Shown here one piece after another: positions 18,432 through 27,665 of a stretch of DNA of 64,000 nucleotides. The stretch covers positions 5,394,001 through 5,458,000 of the forward strand of contig NZ_CP116256.1 in the NCBI RefSeq assembly GCF_027947575.1, read 5' to 3'. Every line of letters begins with the position of its first letter. Position 1 is the stretch's first letter. Origin of the DNA: Streptomyces rubrogriseus (GTDB lineage Bacteria > Actinomycetota > Actinomycetes > Streptomycetales > Streptomycetaceae). The position numbers were made by a program, and so were the translations under genes. The notes below the pieces were generated by a model. It had not been told where the DNA came from. It searched no databases and was given only the letters and a program-made list of their open reading frames with translations.

Positions 18432-19120
18432 GCGGCGTCCCGCAGGGCCGCGCGGCACAGGGCGTCGGCCCTGCGGGTGGTCTCCGGCAGCCGGTAGGCG
18501 GGCGTCAGGGCCAGGGTGTGGGCGCAGGCGTTGCCGAGGCCCACCCGGTGCCCGACCGAGACGAAGACCGGCTTCACGCCGTCGCGGGTGCGCACCGCCC
18601 GGCCGACCTCCTCGGCACCGGCGAGCAGCGGGGACGTGCTGCCGCGCGGGGTGTCGGGGTCGTCGTGGGTGAAGGTGAACGGGTTCTTGGCCACGCCGAT
18701 CGTGGGCAGGCCGGTGAGGACGCCCAGGTGGCTGGCGAGGCCGAAGCGGCGCGGGTGGGCCAGGCCGTACCCGTCGCACACGACCAGGCCGGGCGGGCAG
18801 GGCAGCGCCTCCAGTGCGGCGAGCACGGTCGGGATCTCCCGGAAGGCGAGCAGGCCGGGCACGTAGGGGAAGGAGATCCGGCCGACCGCCGTGGCCTCGG
18901 CGACCACGGCGAGGGTTTCGGCGTCCAGTACGACGGCCGCCGCCGCGACGACGTCGCGTTCGTCGTCGTAGGCGACGTCCACGCCGGTCACCCGGCCGGT
19001 GCCGGGGGGCGGGCCGGGCTCGTCGAGCACCACGCGGGCGCGCAGTTCGTCCTGGACCGCCCGGGCCCGTTCCTCGGTCGCGGGCCAGTCGGCGGGGATC
19101 TGCACGCTCACGGTCGTCAT
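18419..19120 (-). CDS. nfi: endonuclease V (deoxyinosine 3' endonuclease)
   Basis: 233 aa. It nicks DNA at the second phosphodiester 3' of deoxyinosine and helps repair deaminated adenine. Family motifs appear in order: GVDVAY with the first metal Asp, FPYVPGLLAFREIP (the wedge Tyr and catalytic Glu), VVCDGYGLAHPRRFGLASHLGV (second Asp), GVAKNPF with the catalytic Lys, and SVGHRVGL with the late His. ATG 19120 has a TAGGCT box only ten bases before it, so the 5' leader is very short. It shares a 41-bp promoter region with the divergent YciI-like gene. Confidence 0.9.
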   Translation of the reverse strand: MTTVSVQIPADWPATEERARAVQDELRARVVLDEPGPPPGTGRVTGVDVAYDDERDVVAAAAVVLDAETLAVVAEATAVGRISFPYVPGLLAFREIPTVLAALEALPCPPGLVVCDGYGLAHPRRFGLASHLGVLTGLPTIGVAKNPFTFTHDDPDTPRGSTSPLLAGAEEVGRAVRTRDGVKPVFVSVGHRVGLGNACAHTLALTPAYRLPETTRRADALCRAALRDAAYPA

Positions 19121-19130
19121 GGTGGCCGCA

Positions 19131-19154
19131 AGCCTACGGGAGCCCGAGTAGGCT
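19131..19154. promoter_or_regulatory. compact divergent promoter pair (nfi / YciI-like gene)
   Basis: AGCCTAC (19131-19137) and GTAGGCT (19148-19154) form a perfect inverted repeat across ten bases. Each arm holds a TAGGCT -10 box, one per strand. The rightward box ends seven bases before the ATG at 19162, the leftward one ten bases before the ATG at 19120. Both mRNAs would be leaderless or nearly so. Polymerases on the two promoters would overlap. Confidence 0.45.
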
Positions 19155-19161
19155 CGCGATC

Positions 19162-19458
19162 ATGTTCGTACTGGAGCTGTCCTACACCGCCCCGCTCGAA
19201 GCCGTCGACGCCCTGCTGCCCGACCACGTGGCCTGGCTCGACGGACTGTACGAGCAGGGCGTGTTCCTGGCGTCCGGGCGCAAGGAACCCCGCGAGGGCG
19301 GGGTGATCCTCGCCGTCGCGGAGGACCGTGCGCGGATCGAGGAGATCACCGCGGGCGACCCGTTCGTCAGGGCCGGTGTGTGCGCGTACCGCGTCACCGA
19401 GTTCGTCGCCACGAAGACGGCGCCCGGACTGGAGCGCTACCGGGAGACGCTCGGGTAG
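19162..19458 (+). CDS. YciI-like protein
   Basis: 98 aa, ferredoxin-like alpha/beta fold of the YciI family (dimeric alpha-beta barrel). Visible are the N-terminal beta strand MFVLELSYT, the DHVAWLDGLYEQGVFLASGRK helix and turn, and GDPFVRAGVCAYRVTEF. The conserved His-Asp pair of the family appears as H27 (PDHVAW) and the Asp of GDPF. Members are thought to be small enzymes or binding proteins and no substrate is known. ATG 19162 directly follows a TAGGCT -10 box at seven bases, consistent with a leaderless mRNA. Confidence 0.85.
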   Translation: MFVLELSYTAPLEAVDALLPDHVAWLDGLYEQGVFLASGRKEPREGGVILAVAEDRARIEEITAGDPFVRAGVCAYRVTEFVATKTAPGLERYRETLG

Positions 19459-19467
19459 CGGCGCGGC

Positions 19468-19797
19468 TCACTTGCCCAGTGCCTGGCGCAGCTCGCCCTT
19501 GTTCATGCTTGAACGGCCGTGCACGTCACGGCGCTTGGCCTCCTGGTACAGCTGGTCGTAGGTGGGCCCCTGGGGTCCCTGACGGTTCCCGGACCGCTGG
19601 CCGCCGCGCTTGCTCGGCGACTTGTCCTGTGTCGAGGTGCGGCTTGCGGTCTTCGACTCGCCGGACTGCGCGCGCTCCTTGTTCACCGTCCGCGCCGCGA
19701 TCTCCTTGGCGCGGCCGGTGCTCTCGCCGCGGTCCTTCGCGCTCTTCTTGATGTGCTCGTACTGCCGCTCCCGCTTGGAGCTGGAACCGCTCGGCAT
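19468..19797 (-). CDS. basic low-complexity protein ('plasmid stabilization protein' label)
   Basis: 109 aa, strongly basic and hydrophilic with many Lys/Arg/Ser/Gln. The first half (RQYEHIKKSAKDRGES...AKEIAARTVNKERAQSGES) is a helical segment conserved in many bacteria under the name plasmid stabilization protein, though no toxin-antitoxin role is shown. The end (TYDQLYQEAKRRDVHGRSSMNKGELRQAL) resembles a SAP/Rho-N nucleic-acid-binding helix pair. It probably binds DNA or RNA. ATG 19797 has GAGGAAG upstream. It converges on the YciI-like gene with 9 bp between them. Confidence 0.75.
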   Translation of the reverse strand: MPSGSSSKRERQYEHIKKSAKDRGESTGRAKEIAARTVNKERAQSGESKTASRTSTQDKSPSKRGGQRSGNRQGPQGPTYDQLYQEAKRRDVHGRSSMNKGELRQALGK

Positions 19798-19869
19798 GTC
19801 CGCTCACTTCCTCTCACGTTCAGCGAACGGTTACCCACGTTACGGACACTCACCCCGGCCCGCCCGGTG

Positions 19870-20985
19870 TCAGCGCTCCAGCCGGGCGACCCGGCCCTGC
19901 TCGCCCGCGGCCCAACAGCCCAGGTCCGGGGTGCAGTCCACGGTGTCGTAGGAGCGGGTGTCGACCGTCCGCCAGGTGTGGCCGCCGTCCGTGGTGAGGT
20001 CGGTGCCGGTGGGGCCGACGGCGAGGGCCGCGGTGCGGCTGTGCGGGAGCCAGGCGACGCCGGAGCGGTAGGCGGCCGGGGGCCGGTCGGCGGGCCGCCA
20101 GCCGCGGCCGGCGTCGGAGGTCCGGGCGGCGGCCCGCGGGGAGGCCTGCCCGGGGCGGTAGTCGCCGCCCACGGCGAGACCGTGGGCGCGGTCGCGGAAG
20201 GCGAGGGCGAAGACGCCGCGGGCCGGGTCGCCGGCCGGGATCGGGGCGTCGGTGGCCGTCCAGGTGCGCCCGCGGTCGGCGGAGTGCAGCACGCGCGCGC
20301 GTGCGGCCCCGCCGGTGGCCAGCCACACGTCGCTCGGCCCGGCGGAGACCAGGCACTGGCCGCTGGCCGCGAACCCGGCCTCGCCCTGCTGCGCGGCCGG
20401 CATTCCCGCGTCGGGCAGCACCTTCCAGGAGCGGCCGCCGTCGCCGGTCGACAGGATGCGGAACCTCCCGTCCACCGGGTCGCTCATGGCGAGGCCGTGA
20501 CGGCGGTCGAAGAAGGTCAGGCAGTCGTAGAAGGCCCGGGCGTCGGTGTTGCGGAAGGACTCGGTCCAGGTCGCCCCGCCGTCGTCGGTGCGGTAGATCC
20601 GGGACGCCTCGCCCTCGCCGATGGCCAGGACCACGGCCCGGCGGGCGTCGAAGGCCTCGATGTCCCGGAACTCCAGCTCACCGGCGCCCGGCGGGGAGAC
20701 GTCGCGCCAGGTGTCGCCGCCGTCGGTGGTGCGCAGGACCGTGCCCCCGGTGCCGGCCACCCAGGCGGTGTGCCGGCTGACGGCGGCGAGCCCCCGGAAC
20801 CGGACGTCGACGACCCCGGTGTCCTTCACGTCCCACTGCGGCCGCGGGTGCGCCTGCGCGGGTACGGCGGTCAGCGCGGCCAGCGCCGCCGCGCAGACCG
20901 CCCCGGCGAGCGCCACCCGTCCCGTACGTCTGCCGCCGGCTCGAACGGGCCGTCCCGTGCGTCGCGTGCTTCCCAAGCGCCTCAT
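19870..20985 (-). CDS. secreted Asp-box/YCF48-like beta-propeller protein
   Basis: 371 aa. The signal sequence is basic (RRLGSTRRTGRPVRAGGRR) with a hydrophobic core and cleavage near AQA-HP, residue 46. Six Asp-box-like turns are visible: RTTDGGDTW, RTDDGGATW, STGDGGRSW, HSADRGRTW, a weaker RTSDAGRGW, and LTTDGGHTW, the pattern of BNR or Ycf48 propellers. The glycosidase residues of sialidases are not evident, so it is more likely a binding or assembly protein; oxidoreductase labels on relatives have no support here. ATG 20985 is chosen as the first Met giving a proper signal peptide. Confidence 0.75.
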   Translation of the reverse strand: MRRLGSTRRTGRPVRAGGRRTGRVALAGAVCAAALAALTAVPAQAHPRPQWDVKDTGVVDVRFRGLAAVSRHTAWVAGTGGTVLRTTDGGDTWRDVSPPGAGELEFRDIEAFDARRAVVLAIGEGEASRIYRTDDGGATWTESFRNTDARAFYDCLTFFDRRHGLAMSDPVDGRFRILSTGDGGRSWKVLPDAGMPAAQQGEAGFAASGQCLVSAGPSDVWLATGGAARARVLHSADRGRTWTATDAPIPAGDPARGVFALAFRDRAHGLAVGGDYRPGQASPRAAARTSDAGRGWRPADRPPAAYRSGVAWLPHSRTAALAVGPTGTDLTTDGGHTWRTVDTRSYDTVDCTPDLGCWAAGEQGRVARLER

Positions 20986-21076
20986 GGCGGGCGAAGCTAG
21001 CCCACGGCCCGCGCCCCGTCCAGAGGGCCGCGACCGCTCGGACGCTCGGTGCGGGCGTGCCGCAAGTGCCCTGCGG

Positions 21077-21141
21077 GACACGGGAGGAGAGGCGTGTCAC
21101 TCCTGGGACCCGCGGGGCATGAACGCGGTGACAGAGGTCAC
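21077..21141 (+). promoter_or_regulatory. inverted repeats upstream of the ssgD-like gene
   Basis: GACAC (21077-21081) and GTGTC (21094-21098) form one pair; GTGAC-AGAG-GTCAC (21128-21141) is a perfect 5-bp palindrome with a four-base centre. GACAC is the core reported for the sporulation regulator WhiA, so a developmental input is possible, but five bases are weak evidence. No clear -35/-10 was assigned. Confidence 0.25.
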
Positions 21142-21242
21142 TCGCTCGTCGTGTGCACGGATGGGCTGATTCCGACGTCTCTTCCAGTGCCCGGCCCGTA
21201 CCACCCGCGAAGCCCGTCCAGCCGTCACGAGGGAGCAAGGCG

Positions 21243-21659
21243 TTGTCCACCGTCATCGATCAGCCCGTCGAGGCGCGCCTCGTCGCCGCCGCGCCGCGCA
21301 TGCCGAACATTCCCGCCACCCTGCACTACGACCGCGCCGACCCGTTCGCCGTCCGCATGACCTTCCCGGCCCCGGCCACCCTGGAGGGCGTGGAGGTCTG
21401 CTGGACCTTCTCCCGCGAGCTGCTCATCGCCGGGATGCAGGAGCCGAACGGCCACGGCGACGTCCGGGTGCGCCCGTACGCGTACGACCGCACCGTCCTG
21501 GAGTTCCACGCGCCCGAGGGCACCGCGGTGATCCATGTCCGCTCGGGCGAGCTGCGCCGGTTCCTCCAGGCCGCCGGCGAGCTGGTGCCGGTGGGTCTCG
21601 AGCACCTCCAGCTGGATCTGGACCACGAGCTGGCGGAGCTGATGCGCGGGAGCTGCTGA
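21243..21659 (+). CDS. ssgD: SsgA-like sporulation/cell-division protein, probably SsgD
   Basis: 138 aa. SsgA-like proteins occur only in sporulating actinobacteria and control septum placement and wall remodelling. The family pattern is clear: LHYDRADPFAVRMTF, WTFSRELLIAGM, GHGDVRVRPYAYDR, LEFHAPEGTAVIHV, RRFLQAAGELVPVG and DLDHELAELM. The N-terminal extension (STVIDQPVEARLVAAAPRMPNIPA) and neighbours match S. coelicolor SsgD (SCO6722) as I remember it; SsgD affects wall integrity. The start is TTG 21243, with GGGAG seven bases upstream. In-frame ATG 21153 would add non-family sequence. Confidence 0.8.
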   Translation: MSTVIDQPVEARLVAAAPRMPNIPATLHYDRADPFAVRMTFPAPATLEGVEVCWTFSRELLIAGMQEPNGHGDVRVRPYAYDRTVLEFHAPEGTAVIHVRSGELRRFLQAAGELVPVGLEHLQLDLDHELAELMRGSC

Positions 21660-21692
21660 CCCCTTCCCGGCTCCCGCGGCGCCGGACGGCGC

Positions 21693-22364
21693 TCAGCCGC
21701 GGGCGGACACCGGTGCCCGGGCCGTCTCGTCGCTCACCGCGTCCCACACCTCTCCCACGATCTTCCGCAGGCCGGGGCCCGCGCCCGCGCACCGCCGGGT
21801 CAGCTCCGCGATCCGGTCCCGCCCGCGGTTCCCGCCCGCCGGGCCGCCGGTCGCGCCCAGTCCGGCGGCGGCCGCCAGCGCGGCCAGGGCCGCGTCCCGC
21901 TCGGAGACCTCACCGGCCGGCAACGGCCCTTCCAGCAGGTGCCGCGCCTCCTCCCGCAGCGCCCGCGCCGCGGCGGCCCGCGCGAGCACGTACTCCACGG
22001 ACGGGAACACGCCGAGCACGCGCTTCTTCTCCGCCCGTAGGTATCCCTCGGCCACCAGTTGCTCCCGCACGGCGTCGAAGGTGACCCGGGCGTGCAGCCG
22101 CACCCAGGTGCGCCACCGGTGCGGCAGCGACTCGCGGACGAGTTCCAGCAGCCCGTCGAGGACGGCGTCGCCGGTGCGGGAGTCCAGGTCGGCGGGGGTG
22201 GCGATGCCCTCGTCGTCGGTGAGCAGCCCGCGCTGGGCCAGTTCGGTGAGCGCGCCGGCGCGCACCAGGTGGTGGACACGGGCGGTCTCGGCCGCCGAGG
22301 ACCGCTCGGGGTCCCAGGCCAGCAGGCAGAGCCGGGCCGGCAGTGAGAGCGAGCCGTTGGGCAC
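21693..22364 (-). CDS. GPP34/GOLPH3-like protein
   Basis: 223 aa. The domain is related to eukaryotic Golgi phosphoprotein GOLPH3/Vps74, which binds phosphoinositides. Features: N-terminal SLSLPARLCLLAWDP, the LVRAGALTELAQRGLLTDD helix pair, and WVRLHARVTFDAVREQLVAEGYLRAEKKRVLGVFP. Bacterial members, frequent in Streptomyces, have no firm role and may bind membranes. GTG 22364 has AGGAGG five bases upstream; the in-frame sequence before it is shadow. It diverges from the ABC-F/UvrA-like operon. Confidence 0.8.
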   Translation of the reverse strand: MPNGSLSLPARLCLLAWDPERSSAAETARVHHLVRAGALTELAQRGLLTDDEGIATPADLDSRTGDAVLDGLLELVRESLPHRWRTWVRLHARVTFDAVREQLVAEGYLRAEKKRVLGVFPSVEYVLARAAAARALREEARHLLEGPLPAGEVSERDAALAALAAAAGLGATGGPAGGNRGRDRIAELTRRCAGAGPGLRKIVGEVWDAVSDETARAPVSARG

Positions 22365-22393
22365 GGGGCCTCCTCGGGGTCCGCGTAAATGCG

Positions 22394-22423
22394 TTGACAG
22401 GCCAACCGGGTCTTCTTTAGTTT
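22394..22423 (+). promoter_or_regulatory. strong sigma-70-type promoter of the ABC-F/UvrA-like operon
   Basis: TTGACA (22394-22399), an exact consensus -35, is followed after 18 bases by TAGTTT (22418-22423). Transcription should start near 22430, giving a leader of about 230 bases before the ATG at 22664. It is one of the best consensus promoters in the window. Confidence 0.6.
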
Positions 22424-22490
22424 CGGTACCGCTTCTGTTGCCGCCGATTGGAGAAGGACGTTGCTCGTCTGAGGTCCTGAGACACCGCGT

Positions 22491-22575
22491 CACACGTATC
22501 TCACGTGTGTCCGCCGCGTGCGACCTCGGCGTTCGAGCCGTCCCGGCCTCCTGACGGAGCAGGGCTTCTTTCGTG
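22491..22575 (+). other. structured leader of the ABC-F gene (possible attenuator)
   Basis: CACACGT-ATCTC-ACGTGTG (22491-22509) is a perfect 7-bp hairpin. Before it, GGAGAAGGA precedes a four-codon TTG frame (22461-22472). A second pair, AGGGC/GCCCT, stands near 22560-22580. A GTG at 22573 opens a frame that continues into the ABC-F gene in another phase. ABC-F resistance genes are often controlled by drug-stalled ribosomes on leader peptides, so this leader may do the same. Evidence is structural only. Confidence 0.35.
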
Positions 22576-22663
22576 CCCTCCCCTCGTCCGACGGCGGCCG
22601 CCCGCTTCCGGTGTCTCGATACGCGTTTGCCCCTGACCGCTTCGAGCAACCGCGGAGACCCGT

Positions 22664-24298
22664 ATGTCTACTTCCCCCACTTCTCTCACCTGTACGTCCC
22701 TGTCCTTCGCCTGGCCCGACGGCACGGCCGTCTTCGACGGACTCGACGTCGCCTTCGGCCCCGGCAGGACCGGCCTCGTCGGCCTCAACGGCGCCGGGAA
22801 GTCCACCCTGTTGAAGCTGATCGCCGGGCGGCTCACCCCGGCCGACGGCACCGTCCGGGTGGCCGGCGAGGTGGGCTACCTGCCGCAGAACGTCGCGCTC
22901 GACACCGCGCTGCGGGTCGACGAGGCGCTCGGCATCGACGGCCGGCGGGCCGCGCTGCACGCCATCGAGGCGGGTGACGCGAGCGAGGCGCACTTCGAGA
23001 CCGTCGGCGACGACTGGGACGTCGAGGAACGCGCGCTGGCCACGCTCGGCGAGCTGGGCCTGGGCCACATCGGCCTCGACCGCACCGTCGGCGAGGTGTC
23101 CGGCGGCGAGTCGGTGCTGCTGCGGCTGGCCGCGCTGCTGCTGAGCCGGTCCGACGTCCTGCTCCTGGACGAGCCCACCAACAACCTCGACGTGTACGCC
23201 CGCAGGCGGCTGTACGCGGCCGTCGAGTCCTGGCCGGGGGTGATGGTCGTGGTCAGCCACGACCGCGAGCTGCTGGAACGGGTCGACCAGATCGCCGACC
23301 TGCGGGCCGGCTCGGTCACCTGGTACGGCGGCAACCTCACGGCGTACGAGGAGGCGCTCGCCGTGGAGCAGGAGGCGGCCGAGCGGATGGTCCGGGTCGC
23401 CGAGTCCGATCTGCGCAGGCAGAAGCGCGAACTGGCCGACGCCCAGGTCGTCCTGGCCCGGCGCAGGCGCTACGGGCAGAAGATGTACGACACCAAGCGC
23501 GAACCCCGTGCGGTGATGAAGCTGCGGGCCCGCACGGCCCAGCAGTCCGCGGGCAAGTACCGCATCATGCACGAGGAGAAGCTCGCCGGTGCGAAGGAGC
23601 GGCTCGACGACGCGGTGGAGGCCGTGCGGGACGACGACGAGATCCGCGTCGACCTGCCGTACACGGCCGTACCGCCGGGCCGGACCGTGCTGACCCTGCG
23701 GGCGCTGGAGATGGCGTACGGCGCCCGGGTGGCGGGCGGTCTCGATCTGCACGGTCCGGAGCGGATCGCGCTGGTGGGGCGCAACGGCGCGGGCAAGACC
23801 ACACTGCTGCGCACCGTCGCCGGGGAGCTGGCGCCGGTGGCGGGCGAGGCGACGGCGCACGTGCCGCTGCGGTTCCTGCCACAGCGTCTGGACGTCCTCG
23901 ACGACACGCTGAGCGTCGCGGAGAACGTGGCCCGGTTCGCGCCCGGCGCCACCGACAACCGGGTCCGGGCGCGGCTGGCGCGCTTCCTGTTCCGGGGCGC
24001 CCGCGCCGACCAGCAGGCGGCCACGCTGTCCGGCGGCGAACGCTTCCGGGCGGCGCTGGCGGCGCTGATGCTGGCCGAGCCCGCGCCGCAGCTGCTGATG
24101 CTGGACGAGCCGACCAACAACCTCGACATGGCGAGCGTGCGGCAGCTCACCAGCGCGCTGGAGGCGTACGAGGGGGCGCTGCTCGTGGCCAGCCACGACG
24201 TGCCGTTCCTGGAGTCGCTCGGCATCACGCGCTGGCTGCTGCTGGAGGAGGGAGAACTGAGGGAAATCACGCCGGACGCTGTCGGGTATTCCGCCTAG
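22664..24298 (+). CDS. ABC-F family ATPase, resistance-type
   Basis: 544 aa. Twin cassettes without membrane domains: Walker A GLNGAGKST near residue 45, VSGGE signature, LLLDEPTNNLD; the second GRNGAGKTT near residue 370, LSGGE, MLDEPTNNLD. The inter-cassette linker is long and basic (VLARRRRYGQKMYDTKREPRAVMKL in part), as in ribosome-protection ABC-F proteins of antibiotic producers. ATG 22664 has CGGAGA upstream. It lies 10 bp before the UvrA-like gene, so both are one operon behind a long leader. Probably protects ribosomes against an antibiotic; the drug is unknown. Confidence 0.9.
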   Translation: MSTSPTSLTCTSLSFAWPDGTAVFDGLDVAFGPGRTGLVGLNGAGKSTLLKLIAGRLTPADGTVRVAGEVGYLPQNVALDTALRVDEALGIDGRRAALHAIEAGDASEAHFETVGDDWDVEERALATLGELGLGHIGLDRTVGEVSGGESVLLRLAALLLSRSDVLLLDEPTNNLDVYARRRLYAAVESWPGVMVVVSHDRELLERVDQIADLRAGSVTWYGGNLTAYEEALAVEQEAAERMVRVAESDLRRQKRELADAQVVLARRRRYGQKMYDTKREPRAVMKLRARTAQQSAGKYRIMHEEKLAGAKERLDDAVEAVRDDDEIRVDLPYTAVPPGRTVLTLRALEMAYGARVAGGLDLHGPERIALVGRNGAGKTTLLRTVAGELAPVAGEATAHVPLRFLPQRLDVLDDTLSVAENVARFAPGATDNRVRARLARFLFRGARADQQAATLSGGERFRAALAALMLAEPAPQLLMLDEPTNNLDMASVRQLTSALEAYEGALLVASHDVPFLESLGITRWLLLEEGELREITPDAVGYSA

Positions 24299-24308
24299 CG
24301 TCCGTTGG

Positions 24309-26567
<2,259 letters not shown>

Positions 26568-26611
26568 CAGGGGTTCCGCAGGCGCGGGCCCCCGCTGCAT
26601 GATGGCGCGGA

Positions 26612-26634
26612 CCGGCGCCGGGTCACGGCGCCGG
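26612..26634 (+). terminator. hairpin after the UvrA-like gene
   Basis: CCGGCGCCG and CGGCGCCGG pair perfectly (9 bp) around GGTCA. It lies 44 bases past the UvrA-like stop and 49 before the dimethylargininase start. No T-tract follows, as is common in Streptomyces. It could instead sit in the ddaH leader. Confidence 0.45.
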
Positions 26635-26683
26635 ACAGCCGACGTCGACACCCGCCGATCCGCGCCGACACGAAAGGCCCCGC

Positions 26684-27460
26684 GTGCCCAGCAAGAAGGC
26701 CCTCGTCCGCCGCCCCAGCCCCAGGCTCGCCGAAGGACTGGTGACACACGTCGAGCGGGAGAAGGTCGATCACGGCCTGGCCCTCGAACAGTGGGACGCC
26801 TACGTCGAGGCCCTCCGAGCGCACGGCTGGGAGACGCTGGAGGTGGACCCGGCCGAGGACTGCCCGGACTCGGTCTTCGTCGAGGACGCCGTCGTCGTGT
26901 TCCGCAACGTCGCGCTGATCACGCGGCCCGGCGCCGAGTCGCGGCGCGCGGAGACGGCCGGTGTCGAGGAGGCCGTGGCCCGGCTCGGCTGCTCGGTGAA
27001 CTGGGTGTGGGAGCCGGGCACCCTGGACGGCGGCGACGTCCTGAAGATCGGCGACACGATCTACGTGGGACGCGGCGGACGGACCAACGCGGCCGGTGTC
27101 CAGCAACTGCGGGCGGCGTTCGAGCCACTGGGCGCCCGGGTCGTCGCCGTGCCCGTGAGCAAGGTGCTGCACCTGAAGTCGGCGGTCACCGCGCTGCCGG
27201 ACGGGACGGTGATCGGGCACGTCCCGCTGACGGACGTGCCCTCGCTGTTCCCCCGTTTCCTGCCGGTGCCGGAGGAGTCGGGGGCACACGTGGTGCTGCT
27301 CGGCGGGAGCAGGCTGCTGATGGCGGCGAGCGCGCCGAAGACGGCGGAGCTGCTCGCCGATCTCGGTCACGAGCCGGTGCTCGTCGACATCGGGGAGTTC
27401 GAGAAGCTGGAGGGCTGTGTGACGTGCCTCTCGGTCAGGCTGCGCGAGCTGTACGACTGA
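26684..27460 (+). CDS. ddaH: dimethylargininase (dimethylarginine dimethylaminohydrolase)
   Basis: 258 aa, the normal bacterial length. It hydrolyses methylated arginine to citrulline plus methylamines. The pentein fold residues are visible: DSVFVEDAVVV with substrate-binding Glu/Asp, GTLDGGDVL, the catalytic His in VLHLKSAVT, and the nucleophile Cys in EGCVTCLSV near the C-terminus. GTG 26684 follows GAAAGG. It is free-standing, with hairpins on both sides. S. coelicolor has an enzyme of this family at the equivalent place, as far as I recall. Confidence 0.92.
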   Translation: MPSKKALVRRPSPRLAEGLVTHVEREKVDHGLALEQWDAYVEALRAHGWETLEVDPAEDCPDSVFVEDAVVVFRNVALITRPGAESRRAETAGVEEAVARLGCSVNWVWEPGTLDGGDVLKIGDTIYVGRGGRTNAAGVQQLRAAFEPLGARVVAVPVSKVLHLKSAVTALPDGTVIGHVPLTDVPSLFPRFLPVPEESGAHVVLLGGSRLLMAASAPKTAELLADLGHEPVLVDIGEFEKLEGCVTCLSVRLRELYD

Positions 27461-27483
27461 GCACGGCGCAGGGCGTGCGCCCC

Positions 27484-27508
27484 GCCCCGGACCTGCGGGT
27501 CTCGGGGC
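27484..27508 (+). terminator. hairpin after ddaH
   Basis: GCCCCG (27484-27489) pairs with CGGGGC (27503-27508), with an inner ACC/GGT pair around TGCG. It starts 24 bases after the ddaH stop and is followed by CTTG. This fits a G+C-rich terminator. Confidence 0.45.
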
Positions 27509-27562
27509 CTTGCCGGGTACCGCCGGACGGTGGCTGATCAGCGACCTTTACAGTGCGTTTAA

Positions 27563-27608
27563 CCTACGCTCTCGTAACCTACGGTTTCGTAGCCTACGAT
27601 CCCGTAGG
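27563..27608. promoter_or_regulatory. three tandem palindromic operators of the desaturase gene
   Basis: CCTACG-N4-CGTA occurs three times at exactly 15-bp steps: 27563-27578 (CCTACG CTCT CGTAAC), 27578-27593 (CCTACG GTTT CGTAGC) and 27593-27608 (CCTACG ATCC CGTAGG). The third is a perfect palindrome and neighbours share one C. TTTACA at 27547-27552 may be the -35, so the array covers the -10 and start region. The array ends 57 bases before the GTG. This is a textbook place for a TetR-type lipid regulator to block transcription cooperatively; the regulator is not adjacent. Confidence 0.65.
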
Positions 27609-27665
27609 TTCCCGGCACCGCTCGCCGGTCGCACCGCACTGTCGTACGTCCCCATGGAGTTATTC

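Noticed and set aside
22573..22977. 134-aa frame from GTG 22573 into the ABC-F gene
   Set aside because: Most of it is an out-of-phase shadow of the ABC-F gene. Only its first codons might matter as a leader, which is noted separately.
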